DNA of 64,000 nt, taken from positions 6,076,001 to 6,140,000 of the forward strand of contig NZ_CP133771.1 in assembly GCF_031348265.1 (NCBI RefSeq). Direction: 5' to 3'. Source of the DNA: Streptomyces collinus. GTDB taxonomy: Bacteria; Actinomycetota; Actinomycetes; Streptomycetales; Streptomycetaceae. The notes beneath the pieces are model-generated. The model did not search any database. It was not told the origin of the DNA and was given only the letters and a program-made list of their open reading frames with translations. The translations under genes and the position numbers were made by a program. Shown here one piece after another: positions 52,786-60,622 of the stretch; the first letter of the stretch is position 1, and the number at the start of each line of letters is the position of its first letter.

Positions 52786-53854
52786 ACCTCTGGCATGCGC
52801 GGCGGCGCTGCTCGGGACGGGCCTCGGCGCCGCCGCGCCGACCGCCACCCACACGGTCCATCTGGTGAGACCGGGGGAGTCGATCCAGAAGGCGGTCGAC
52901 TCCGCCCGGCCGGGCGACACTGTTCTGCTCGCCCGCGGCACCCACCGCGAGAGCGTCAGCGTGAGCACGCCCGGACTCACCCTGCGCGGCATGGGCCGCG
53001 GCACGGTCCTCCGCCCGCAGGCGGGGGCCGGCGCCGCGACCGCACCGGACGCCGGGGGGGCCGCCGCCGGCTGCGCCGCGGCCGGCAACGGCATCTGCGT
53101 CGAGGGCACGCGGGACCACAACGTCGACGGCGTCACCATCGCCTCCCTGACGGTGAGGGGCTTCGGCAAGTCCGGCATCCACGCCCGTGAGGCCGACGGA
53201 CTGACCGTGCAGAACGTCCACGCCGTCGAGAACGGGGTGTGGGGCATCGCCACGGAGCAGTCGGCCCGCGGGACGTTCCGCGGCAACACCGCCCGGGACA
53301 ACGGAGACGCGGGCCTGTTCCTCGCCAACACGGTCACGGAGGAACTGGGGGCCATGGACACCGGGGGGACGGTGGTCGAGCACAACCGGCTGCAGGGCAA
53401 CCGGATCGGCGCCACCGTCCGCCGGCTGCGCAACCTGACGGTCTCGGACAACCACCTCACGGGCAACTGCGCGGGCCTGTTCGTCGTCGGCGACGAGAAC
53501 AAGCCCAAGGCCGGCCTCGTGACCGTGCGCGAGAACCGCATCGAACGCAACAACAAGTCCTGCCCGAAGACCGCCCGGCTGGACGCCCTGCAGGGATCCG
53601 GCATCGTCCTGACGGGCACCGAGGACAACCTGGTCACCCACAACGTGATCAGGGACAACGTCGGCACGTCCCCGCTGTCGGGCGGCATCGTCGTGTTCAA
53701 GAGCTTCGTCGGCACCACCAGCGAGCGCAACCGGGTCAGCGACAACCTGCTGCAGGGCAACGCTCCGGCGGACCTGGTCAACACGGACCCGGGTCAGGGC
53801 AACACCTTCCAGGGCAACACCTGCCGGCTGTCCCAGCCCGCCGGCCTGTGCTGA
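52766..53854 (+). CDS. Secreted right-handed beta-helix protein
   Basis: 362 residues from ATG 52766. N-terminal signal peptide (HIAPLACAAALLGTGLGAAAPTA). Then GESIQKAVDSARPGDTVLLARGTHRESVSV marks the typical start of a pectate-lyase/NosD-like parallel beta-helix, and repeated short strands such as VTIASLTVRGFGKSGI, NVHAVENGVWGI and NRLQGNRIGATV make up the helix. No catalytic residues are identifiable. It is probably a wall or extracellular carbohydrate-binding protein, or a polysaccharide lyase. It is 42 bases from the methyltransferase gene and co-directional, at the edge of the pigment cluster. Confidence 0.8.
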   Translation: MNKCHIAPLACAAALLGTGLGAAAPTATHTVHLVRPGESIQKAVDSARPGDTVLLARGTHRESVSVSTPGLTLRGMGRGTVLRPQAGAGAATAPDAGGAAAGCAAAGNGICVEGTRDHNVDGVTIASLTVRGFGKSGIHAREADGLTVQNVHAVENGVWGIATEQSARGTFRGNTARDNGDAGLFLANTVTEELGAMDTGGTVVEHNRLQGNRIGATVRRLRNLTVSDNHLTGNCAGLFVVGDENKPKAGLVTVRENRIERNNKSCPKTARLDALQGSGIVLTGTEDNLVTHNVIRDNVGTSPLSGGIVVFKSFVGTTSERNRVSDNLLQGNAPADLVNTDPGQGNTFQGNTCRLSQPAGLC

Positions 53855-53896
53855 CCACCCTCCACCGTTGACGTGATCGAAGTAGGAAGGCGGCAC

Positions 53897-54925
53897 ATGA
53901 CGACCACCCAGCCCGCGCCTCCGCCGTCCATGCGGCTGCGGGAACTCGCCTTCGGTGCGGCATGCGCCGCCGCCCTGCGCGCGGCCGCCCGTCTGGGAAT
54001 CGCCGACGTCCTCGGCGAGGACCCCATGGCCGCGGAGGACATCGCGGCCGCGGTGAAGACCGAACCCGGACCGCTGCGACGGCTCCTGCGAGCCCTGTCC
54101 TGCCACGGCGTCTTCACGGAACGCCCGGACGGGACGTTCGCGCACACCGACGTCTCCCGGCTGCTGCGCGAGGACGACCCCCACAGCCTGCGCGCCATCA
54201 CGCTGTGGTGCACCGAGCCGTGGACCTGGGACGTCTGGCCGAAGCTGGACGAGGCGGTGCGCACCGGCCGCAACGTGGTGGAGGACCTGTACGGCAAGGA
54301 GTTCTTCCCCTACCTCAACGAGGACGCCCCGGAGTCGGCGGACGTCTTCAACCGCGCCATGACGACCTCCAGCGTGCAGTCGGCGCAGGACGTCGCCGCG
54401 TTCCTCGACCTCACGGGATGCACCTCGGTGGCCGACGTCGGCGGCGGCCAGGGGCACGTCGTGGCGAGCCTGCTCGACAAGTACCCGGACCTGCGCGGGA
54501 CGCTGCTCGACCTCCCCCGGGTGGTGGAGAACGCCGTCCCGAGACTGCGCACGGGCGGCGACCTCGCGGACCGCGCGCACGTCGTGCCCGGCGACGTCCG
54601 GACGGCCGTCCCGGTGAAGGCCGACGTCTACGTGATCAAGAACATCCTGGAGTGGGACGACGAGAGCACCACCCGCACGCTGCGCAACGTCCGCGAGGCC
54701 GGCGGCCCCGGGACGCGCGTGGTGGTCATCGAGAACCTCGTCGACGACTCGCCCTCGATGCGGTTCAGCACCGCGATGGACCTGCTGCTGCTCCTCAACG
54801 TCGGCGGGGCCAAGCACACCCGGCAGAGCATGGTGGACCGGCTCACCGAGGCCGGCCTGGTCATCGACGACATCAGCCCGGTCAACCCCTATCTGCACGC
54901 GTTCGACTGCCACATCCCCGGCTGA
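53897..54925 (+). CDS. SAM-dependent O-methyltransferase
   Basis: 342 residues from ATG 53897, with AGGAAGG 6 bases upstream. An N-terminal helical dimerisation and winged-helix region (LRELAFGAACAAALRAAARLGIADVLGEDPMAAEDIAAAV) precedes the class I methyltransferase core with motif I VADVGGGQGHVVASLL at about residue 178. DVYVIKNILEWDDE supplies the acceptor-deprotonating region. Family resemblance is to polyketide O-methyltransferases such as TcmO and DnrK-like enzymes. The convergent pigment genes next door make a hydroxyl of the aromatic polyketide the likely substrate. A strong terminator follows. Confidence 0.88.
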   Translation: MTTTQPAPPPSMRLRELAFGAACAAALRAAARLGIADVLGEDPMAAEDIAAAVKTEPGPLRRLLRALSCHGVFTERPDGTFAHTDVSRLLREDDPHSLRAITLWCTEPWTWDVWPKLDEAVRTGRNVVEDLYGKEFFPYLNEDAPESADVFNRAMTTSSVQSAQDVAAFLDLTGCTSVADVGGGQGHVVASLLDKYPDLRGTLLDLPRVVENAVPRLRTGGDLADRAHVVPGDVRTAVPVKADVYVIKNILEWDDESTTRTLRNVREAGGPGTRVVVIENLVDDSPSMRFSTAMDLLLLLNVGGAKHTRQSMVDRLTEAGLVIDDISPVNPYLHAFDCHIPG

Positions 54926-54982
54926 TCCGACCGCTTCCCGGGGGACCCGGTGATCCCGGGACTCCCCGGTGCAGATGCACAA

Positions 54983-55022
54983 ACGGCCGCCGGGTCCGCG
55001 ACGCTGCGGACCCGGCGGCCGT
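54983..55022. terminator. Bidirectional terminator at the pigment-cluster edge
   Basis: Perfect 17-bp arms ACGGCCGCCGGGTCCGC (54983-54999) and GCGGACCCGGCGGCCGT (55006-55022), 6-nt loop, between the convergent methyltransferase and cyclase genes. Confidence 0.9.
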
Positions 55023-55038
55023 CTCGTGCCGGCGGCGG

Positions 55039-55371
55039 TCAGCCGGCCGGCTCGCGCTCCCAGAGGTAGAAGCGCTGCGCCATGGCGTCCTTCGGGGAAC
55101 GCCAGGTCGCGGGGTCGTACGCGCTGACGTACGCGGACAGGCGCTCGCTGACGTCCCGGAACTCGGGATGGCCGGTGATCTTGGCGATGGCCGGCCCGGG
55201 GTCGCGCTCGGCCTCGATCAGGTGCAGGTACACATCGCCGAACTGGAAGAGGCTGCGCCGGGTCACACCGACGAGGTGCGGCAGCTCCCCCCGGTCGGAC
55301 TCCTCGAACACCTTGGCGATGTCGGGCGCCGACCCCGGGGCCATGCGGGCGACGATCAGGGCTTGGTGCAT
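55039..55371 (-). CDS. TcmI-type polyketide cyclase (WhiE ORF VII-like)
   Basis: 110 residues from ATG 55371, with GGAGAA upstream. It is a small ferredoxin-fold cyclase of the TcmI family: MHQALIVARMAPGSAPDIAKVFEESD, ELPHLVGVTRRSLFQFGDVYLHLIE and GHPEFRDVSERLSAYVSAYDPATW. It would direct a late ring closure of the aromatic polyketide. It is the last gene of the minus-strand pigment operon, as in the whiE locus of S. coelicolor. Confidence 0.92.
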   Translation of the reverse strand: MHQALIVARMAPGSAPDIAKVFEESDRGELPHLVGVTRRSLFQFGDVYLHLIEAERDPGPAIAKITGHPEFRDVSERLSAYVSAYDPATWRSPKDAMAQRFYLWEREPAG

Positions 55372-55391
55372 GGGACTGTTCTCCGTCCGGC

Positions 55392-55871
55392 TCAGTCGGT
55401 CAGACCGGCACTCGCACCGCGCTCCGCGGCGATCTTCTCGACGCGCTCACGGATCAGGGCCATCTGCACCTTGGAGTTCCGGTTGATGTTGTCCGTCATC
55501 CACGCGTCGTCGACCGGCGCGTCCGGCTTCATCGCGAAGTCCTGCGTCCAGACCATCCGCGTGCCGGCCGGGACCTCCTCGTACCGCCAGTGGATGTCCA
55601 TGTGGGCGAAGGGTCCCGTCTCGACGCGGCGGGCCTTGACGGTGAGCGCGTCGCGGTCCGGCTCGCGCTCGGAGACCCAGCTCCACACGGTGCCGTTCTC
55701 GTCCGGGTGCATCGTCAGCCGGAAGGTCGTCCTGTGGCCCTCCCGGGAGAGGATCTCGACGGAGGCGTACTCGCTGAACAGCTGCGGCCAGTTCTCCAGG
55801 TCGTTGGTCACCTCCCAGACCAGGTCCACCGGCGCGGCGATGGTGATCTCGTTCTGTGTGTGTCCGGTCAT
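55392..55871 (-). CDS. Polyketide aromatase/cyclase (WhiE ORF VI-like)
   Basis: 159 residues from ATG 55871, with GCAGGAG upstream. Single SRPBCC (Bet v1-like) domain: ITIAAPVDLVWEVTNDLENWPQLFSEYASVEILSREGHRTTFRLTMH, DIHWRYEEVPAGTRMVWTQDFAMKPDAP. It performs first-ring cyclisation and aromatisation of the nascent polyketide, like TcmN-N or WhiE ORF VI. The start is one base before the ACP stop, so the two are co-translated. Confidence 0.92.
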   Translation of the reverse strand: MTGHTQNEITIAAPVDLVWEVTNDLENWPQLFSEYASVEILSREGHRTTFRLTMHPDENGTVWSWVSEREPDRDALTVKARRVETGPFAHMDIHWRYEEVPAGTRMVWTQDFAMKPDAPVDDAWMTDNINRNSKVQMALIRERVEKIAAERGASAGLTD

Positions 55872-55872
55872 G

Positions 55873-56127
55873 TCACGCTCCTGCCAGGAGGGCACCGTTG
55901 ACGAGGTCGAGGAACTGCCGGGGCGTCTTGGAGCGTTCGGCGTCGGTCGGCATCGGCGTGCCGTACCGGTTCTCCAGCTCGCCCACGATGCCCAGCAGGC
56001 CCAGCGAGTCGACGCCGAGGCTTTCGAAGGCCGTCCCGTCGCGGCGGAGTTCCTCCGGGGCGACGGTGACACCGGTGCACTTCTTCATGAGTTCGGACAG
56101 CTCTTCCACCGAGATGCGGTCGTTCAT
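55873..56127 (-). CDS. Acyl carrier protein of the type II PKS (WhiE ORF V-like)
   Basis: 84 residues from ATG 56127, with GGAAGGGAATGGC upstream. Four-helix carrier protein; Ser41 in FESLGVDSLGLLGIV is the phosphopantetheine attachment site. It carries the growing polyketide between the ketosynthase pair and the cyclases. Position after KS-beta and before the aromatase is the standard minimal-PKS order. Confidence 0.95.
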   Translation of the reverse strand: MNDRISVEELSELMKKCTGVTVAPEELRRDGTAFESLGVDSLGLLGIVGELENRYGTPMPTDAERSKTPRQFLDLVNGALLAGA

Positions 56128-56159
56128 GCCATTCCCTTCCTTGCCGGTTCCACGGCGCC

Positions 56160-57413
56160 TCACGACGAGGCGTCGGCGGCGCCGTGCCTCAGCACCAGCG
56201 CCGAGTTCGACCCCATGAGTCCCCGGCTCAGCACCAGCGCCGTGCGTACCTCGGCGGTACGGGCCCGGCCTGTCACGAGGTCGAGGTCGTGGCAGATGTC
56301 GAAGACGTTGGGGGTGGGCGGGATCAGACCGTGCTCCATCGACAGCACCGCCGCCGCGGCGTCCATCAGCGGCGCCGCGCAGTAGCCCCGGCCGATGCCG
56401 GTCTTCGGCGCGGTGACGGGCACCCGGGTGCCATGGGCCCCGAGAGCGTCGGCGATGGCCAGGGCCTCCGCCCGGTCCGCCTCCGGTACGCCGAGGGCGT
56501 CGGCGAACACCACGTCGATCTCCTCGGGGGCGCAGCCGGCCTCCGCCAGAGCACCCCGGACGGCCTGGGCGAGTCCTTCCCGGGACTCCTCCCAGCGGGA
56601 GGCCCCCGTGAAGGTCGCCGCGTGTCCGGCCAGGTGGGCCCGCACGGGCGCGCCCCGCTCCCGGGCTGTGCCCTCCGCCTCCACCACGACCATGGCGCCC
56701 CCCTCAGCGGGCACGAACCCGCAGGCCGCGGACGTGAACGGGCGGTAGGCACGGGTCGGGTCGTCGACCGTGCTGAGTTCCTCGTAGCCGAGCTGGCAGA
56801 CCACCGAGTAGGGCGCGATCGGCGCCTCGGTCGCCCCGGCCACGATCACATCGGTGCCGCGCCGTACGGCTCGTGCCGCGTGGGCGAGGGCGTCCAGGCC
56901 GCCGGCCTCGTCGGCGGCGACGACCGAGCAGGGGCCCTTGAAACCGCGGCGGATGGAGATCTGGCCGGTGCTGGCGGCATAGAACCAGGCGATGGACTGG
57001 TACGGACCGACGAAGCGACTGCCCTTGCCCCACAGCTGCTGGAGCTCGCGCTGTCCGAACTCGCCGCCGCCGGAACCGGCCGCGGTGACCACACCGACGG
57101 AGAACGGCACCTCGTCGGTCACGGACCGGGGGAGCCGGGCGTCGTCGAGCGCGAGGTCGGCCGCCGCCATCGCGAAGTGCGTGAACCGGTCGGTCTGGAC
57201 CAGGAAGCGCTCCTCGATCGCCGCCGACGGGTCGAAGCCGCGCACCTGGCCCGCCACCCGCAGCGGCAGATGCTCACAGCCCTCCCGGGTGACGCGGTCC
57301 AGGACGCTGATGCCCTCCCTGGTGGACTTCCAGAAGGTCTCGGTACTGGATCCGTTGGGCGCGACCACACCGATACCCGTGACGGCCACGCGCTGTGGAC
57401 GAGGTTCGCTCAT
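56160..57413 (-). CDS. Ketosynthase beta / chain-length factor (WhiE ORF IV-like)
   Basis: 417 residues from ATG 57413, overlapping the KS-alpha stop as ATGA. It pairs with KS-alpha and sets chain length. The thiolase fold is complete (RVAVTGIGVVAPNGSSTETFW ... NSALVLRHGAADASS), but the active-site Cys is missing: SVVAADEAGGLDALAHA has Glu at that place. Most chain-length factors have Gln there. The region after GPC and the downstream PKTGIGRGYCAAPLMDAAAAVLS match the spore-pigment class in my judgement. The product is probably a long (C24-type) chain, which I infer only from the whiE-like context. Confidence 0.93.
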   Translation of the reverse strand: MSEPRPQRVAVTGIGVVAPNGSSTETFWKSTREGISVLDRVTREGCEHLPLRVAGQVRGFDPSAAIEERFLVQTDRFTHFAMAAADLALDDARLPRSVTDEVPFSVGVVTAAGSGGGEFGQRELQQLWGKGSRFVGPYQSIAWFYAASTGQISIRRGFKGPCSVVAADEAGGLDALAHAARAVRRGTDVIVAGATEAPIAPYSVVCQLGYEELSTVDDPTRAYRPFTSAACGFVPAEGGAMVVVEAEGTARERGAPVRAHLAGHAATFTGASRWEESREGLAQAVRGALAEAGCAPEEIDVVFADALGVPEADRAEALAIADALGAHGTRVPVTAPKTGIGRGYCAAPLMDAAAAVLSMEHGLIPPTPNVFDICHDLDLVTGRARTAEVRTALVLSRGLMGSNSALVLRHGAADASS

Positions 57414-58678
57414 CGTGACGTCTCCCTCGGCCGGTTCATGACCACCGCGGACTGGAAGCCGCCGAATCCGCTGCCCACCGAGAGCACGCTGTCGAGCTTG
57501 CGCTCCCTCGCCTCGCGGGGGACGTAGTCCAGGTCGCACTCGGGGTCGGGGGTCTCGTAGTTCGCGGTCGGCGGCACCACCTGGTGCGTCAGGGCCAGCA
57601 CACAGGCGACGAGTTCGATCGCTCCGATGGCGCCCAGGGAGTGGCCCACCATCGACTTGATGGAACTCATGGGGGTTTCGTAGGCGTGCGGTCCCAGGAC
57701 CCGCTTGACCGCTGCGGTCTCGTGGCGGTCGTTCTGCTTGGTGCCCGAGCCGTGCGCGTTGACGTAGTCGATCGCGGTGGGGTCGAGCCGCGCGTGGTCG
57801 AGGGCGTCGTCGATGGCGCGGGCCATCTCCACGCCCTCGCTGGTGAGGCCGGTCATGTGGTAGGCGTTGCCGAAGGTGGCGTAGCCGCCGAGTTCGCAGT
57901 ACACGCGCGCACCGCGGGCCCTGGCGTGTTCGAGCTCCTCCAGGACGAGTACGGCGCCGCCCTCGCCCATGACGAATCCGTCGCGGTCGGCGTCGAAGGG
58001 ACGCGAGGCGTGGGCCGGGTCGTCGTTGTTCGGGGAGGTGGCCTTGATCGCGTCGAAGCAGGCCATGGTGATCGGGGAGATCGGCGAGTCCGAGGCGCCG
58101 GCTATGCAGATGTCGGCCCGGCCTTCCTCCACGGTGTGGAAGGCGTAGCCGACCGCGTCGAGCCCGGAGGTGCAGCCCGTGGACACGGTCTGCACCGGGC
58201 CGCGCGCTCCGAACCGCTCCGCCACCGTCGAGGCGAGGGCGCCGGGCGTGAACGCCCGGTGCAGGTCGGGGCCCGCTTCCCGGTGGTCCACGTCCCAGCG
58301 CTGCCCGCCGTGGCTGACCAGCACGTAGTCGTGCTCCAGCCGGGTGGTGCCGCCGACCGCGGTGCCGAGCGAGACGCCGACGCGCCAGGGGTCCTCGGCG
58401 GCGAGATCGAGACCGGCGTCCCGTACCGCCTCGTCGCCCGCGACCATGGCGAACTGGATGTAGCGGTCGCTTCGTTCCACGTCCCGCGGGTCCAGGCCGT
58501 GGGCAGTGGGGTCGAAGTCGCACTCGGCGGCGATCCGCGACCGCAGACCGGACGGGTCGAAGAACGTGATGGCCCGTGTCGCGGTGCGCCCGGCCGCCAG
58601 GAGGTTCCAGAACGCCGGTACGCCTATGCCCCCGGGAGCGACGATGCCTATGCCGGTGACCGCCACTCGCCTGGTCAT
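57410..58678 (-). CDS. Ketosynthase alpha (WhiE ORF III-like)
   Basis: 422 residues from ATG 58678, overlapping the cupin stop as ATGA. It catalyses decarboxylative malonyl condensation. The catalytic Cys is in VSTGCTSGLDAVGYA (about residue 169) and the His residues in YVNAHGSGTKQND and SMVGHSLGAIG. The end SVGSGFGGFQSAVVMNRP is typical. With KS-beta and ACP it forms the minimal type II PKS. Gene order and partners identify a spore-pigment rather than antibiotic cluster, though the product colour cannot be read from sequence. Confidence 0.95.
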   Translation of the reverse strand: MTRRVAVTGIGIVAPGGIGVPAFWNLLAAGRTATRAITFFDPSGLRSRIAAECDFDPTAHGLDPRDVERSDRYIQFAMVAGDEAVRDAGLDLAAEDPWRVGVSLGTAVGGTTRLEHDYVLVSHGGQRWDVDHREAGPDLHRAFTPGALASTVAERFGARGPVQTVSTGCTSGLDAVGYAFHTVEEGRADICIAGASDSPISPITMACFDAIKATSPNNDDPAHASRPFDADRDGFVMGEGGAVLVLEELEHARARGARVYCELGGYATFGNAYHMTGLTSEGVEMARAIDDALDHARLDPTAIDYVNAHGSGTKQNDRHETAAVKRVLGPHAYETPMSSIKSMVGHSLGAIGAIELVACVLALTHQVVPPTANYETPDPECDLDYVPREARERKLDSVLSVGSGFGGFQSAVVMNRPRETSR

Positions 58679-59118
58679 GAGTGGACCTGACGTCGTGCGG
58701 CAGCCTCCGCTCCCACCACCGCGGACTCGGCGTCGGTCTCCTCGGTGTCGACGTGGCCCAGCGGCGGACTCGGCGCCAGGGGGCCGAGGTGGAAGACCAG
58801 CCTGGCCTCCTCCTTGCCGACATTGCGGAAGCGGTGGCGCACGTTGACGGGGATCAGCAGCCCCTGCTCGGGCCGGAGCGGGTGCGGCTCGCCGTCCAGG
58901 TCCACCTCGAGCTGCCCGCACACCACGTACACGAACTCCTCGGAGTACGGGTGGTAGTGCTCACCGATTCGGTCACCGGGTTCGATGAGCGCCACGCCCA
59001 TGAATCCACTGGTGGCGCCCACCGCGGCCGGAGTGAGCATGGCGCGCAGGTCACCGCCTCGGCGGCGGTTGGGCTCGACGTCGCTCAGGCTCACGATGTT
59101 GGGACGAGATGTGATCAC
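58675..59118 (-). CDS. Cupin of the pigment cluster (WhiE ORF II-like)
   Basis: 147 residues from GTG 59118, with GGAGGAACGC upstream. Single cupin barrel: GEHYHPYSEEFVYVVCGQLEVDLDGEPHPLRPEQGLLIPVNVRHRFRN contains the metal-binding His-x-His, Glu and later His. WhiE ORF II and related TcmJ proteins are needed for normal polyketide processing, but their exact reaction is not settled. It is co-translated with KS-alpha. Confidence 0.9.
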   Translation of the reverse strand: MITSRPNIVSLSDVEPNRRRGGDLRAMLTPAAVGATSGFMGVALIEPGDRIGEHYHPYSEEFVYVVCGQLEVDLDGEPHPLRPEQGLLIPVNVRHRFRNVGKEEARLVFHLGPLAPSPPLGHVDTEETDAESAVVGAEAAARRQVHS

Positions 59119-59186
59119 GCGTTCCTCCGTTGAGGTGCTGCGCCACCGCGGGAGAGGCGGCGTCGCCCCTCCCGCCGGATGGCGAA

Positions 59187-60344
59187 TCAGGCGTCGGGCG
59201 ACCGGCGGTCGGTGACGAGATCCATGCGCGCCAGTTCGAGCAGGCGGGCGAGGCTGCCGTCCTTCGACATGGCCACGTCCATGTCCGCGACGTCGTCCAG
59301 GAGCGTCGTCAGCTCGGTCACCTGCGCCGAGTCGGACAGACCGAGGATGTGGCCGGGGCCGGCCTCCTCGATCGAGCCGTGCACGTCGATCAGCCGTACG
59401 ACGACGTCGTCGCGCTGGAAGATCGTGCTGCGCAGGACCGGGCTGCGCGGGTCGTCCGCGGCCGTCTCGTCCCGATGGGCCAGGAGTTCGGCGAGCTGCA
59501 TGCCGCGCTCCGGCCGCGCCGGGTAGTACAGGGCGTACCGCTCGCCCTGCGGCTCCTGCCGCCCCGCCGTCACATGGTGGACGGCCGGCAGCGCGGCCCT
59601 GGTGAAGAAGACCCGGGCGGATTCGGGGTCGCCCAGGTCCCGGTCCTGTTCGAGGTGGGGATTGATCGCCTCCTCGACGGCCCGCACCTCGGGCTGCCGG
59701 GCGACGTGGCGCAGCGCGGCCAGCAGGTCGCCCCGCACCTCGACGGCCCGCACCACCCGGTTGCCGTGCATGAACAGGGAGGTGCGGCACAGCCGGGTGC
59801 TGTCGTCGACCTTCGGCTCGGGCGAGTCGTAGTCGGCGAGGATCTTGGCCACGATCTCCTCGCTGCCCGGCTTCACGGTGAACGTGAGCGCGTGCCGGAT
59901 CACACCGTCACCGATTCGGGGCGCCGTCTGGAGGCGGCGCTCCGCCTGGTCGGCGCCCTTCGCCGGTCCGCCGGTCTCGCGGACGACGTGGAAGCGCAGC
60001 GACCGCGTGTCGCGCACGCAGCTGTGCAGCGGCTCCACCATCCGCACGTGCTCCTCGCTGTTGACCCAGGCGAGGAACGGCGGGGCGCTCTCCCACTCAC
60101 TCGTGATGAGCCACTGGGAGGGATTCTCGATCGACTGGCACAGCTGGTCGCTGACATGCCCGGGGACGGACGCGACCTGGTTGCACAACTGTTCGTAAGC
60201 CTCGAGGAACTCCTGCTGGGCCCCGTCGTGGACGTCGACCAGAAGGACGACGCGGAGCCGGGAACCGTCGAACACGGACTGGGAGACATGGTGCGAGGCC
60301 TGTCGCGCCCGCGAACCTGCCCCCCGTTCGGACGTGGTGTTCAT
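59187..60344 (-). CDS. SchA/CurD-like protein (WhiE ORF I-like)
   Basis: 385 residues from ATG 60344, with AGGAG 11 bases upstream. The N-terminal half has an antibiotic-biosynthesis-monooxygenase-like fold (RVVLLVDVHDGAQQEFLEAYEQL, WLITSEWESAPPFLAWV), repeated as ALTFTVKPGSEEIVAKIL. The C-terminal half has the SchA/CurD domain (TAGRQEPQGERYALYYPARPE ... VLRSTIFQRDDVVVRLIDVHG). This family is found at the head of spore-pigment operons (whiE, sch, cur). Its exact role is unknown. It is the first gene of the main pigment operon, with 278 bases of upstream DNA for a promoter. Confidence 0.92.
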   Translation of the reverse strand: MNTTSERGAGSRARQASHHVSQSVFDGSRLRVVLLVDVHDGAQQEFLEAYEQLCNQVASVPGHVSDQLCQSIENPSQWLITSEWESAPPFLAWVNSEEHVRMVEPLHSCVRDTRSLRFHVVRETGGPAKGADQAERRLQTAPRIGDGVIRHALTFTVKPGSEEIVAKILADYDSPEPKVDDSTRLCRTSLFMHGNRVVRAVEVRGDLLAALRHVARQPEVRAVEEAINPHLEQDRDLGDPESARVFFTRAALPAVHHVTAGRQEPQGERYALYYPARPERGMQLAELLAHRDETAADDPRSPVLRSTIFQRDDVVVRLIDVHGSIEEAGPGHILGLSDSAQVTELTTLLDDVADMDVAMSKDGSLARLLELARMDLVTDRRSPDA

Positions 60345-60622
60345 CCTGCGCACATCTCCTTCGCGGCGGGGAACGTGAACGCCGGCCGCAGGGATGCGAC
60401 GTCGGCGTTCCTCGATCCTGTGGCCGTCCCCGCACATCGCGCGACTCGGACGGCGTCCGCGGGTGACCGGGTCGAGTGGCCGCCGGACGGGACGGGTCAG
60501 GACAACCGGGCCGTCCGCGTGGTCCGCGGCCTGCCGGTCGCGGTCCCCCGTCCGGGTGATGCGGGCGTGGCCGCCCGCCCCTCAGCACCCGTCGGGGGAC
60601 TCGCCGCTTCGGAGCCCGGGAT
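60345..60622. other. Gap upstream of the main pigment operon
   Basis: 278 bases without a gene, between the FAD hydroxylase stop and the SchA/CurD-like start. It should contain the operon promoter. A CCGCG-TGGTC-CGCGG repeat (60515-60529) is the only structure I noticed; I could not assign a sigma-factor consensus. Confidence 0.4.

Noticed and set aside
56160..58823. One open frame running through KS-beta and into the KS-alpha region, suggesting a fused protein.
   Set aside because: The part before ATG 57413 is an Arg-rich shadow; the real KS-alpha is in another frame and the genes overlap as ATGA.
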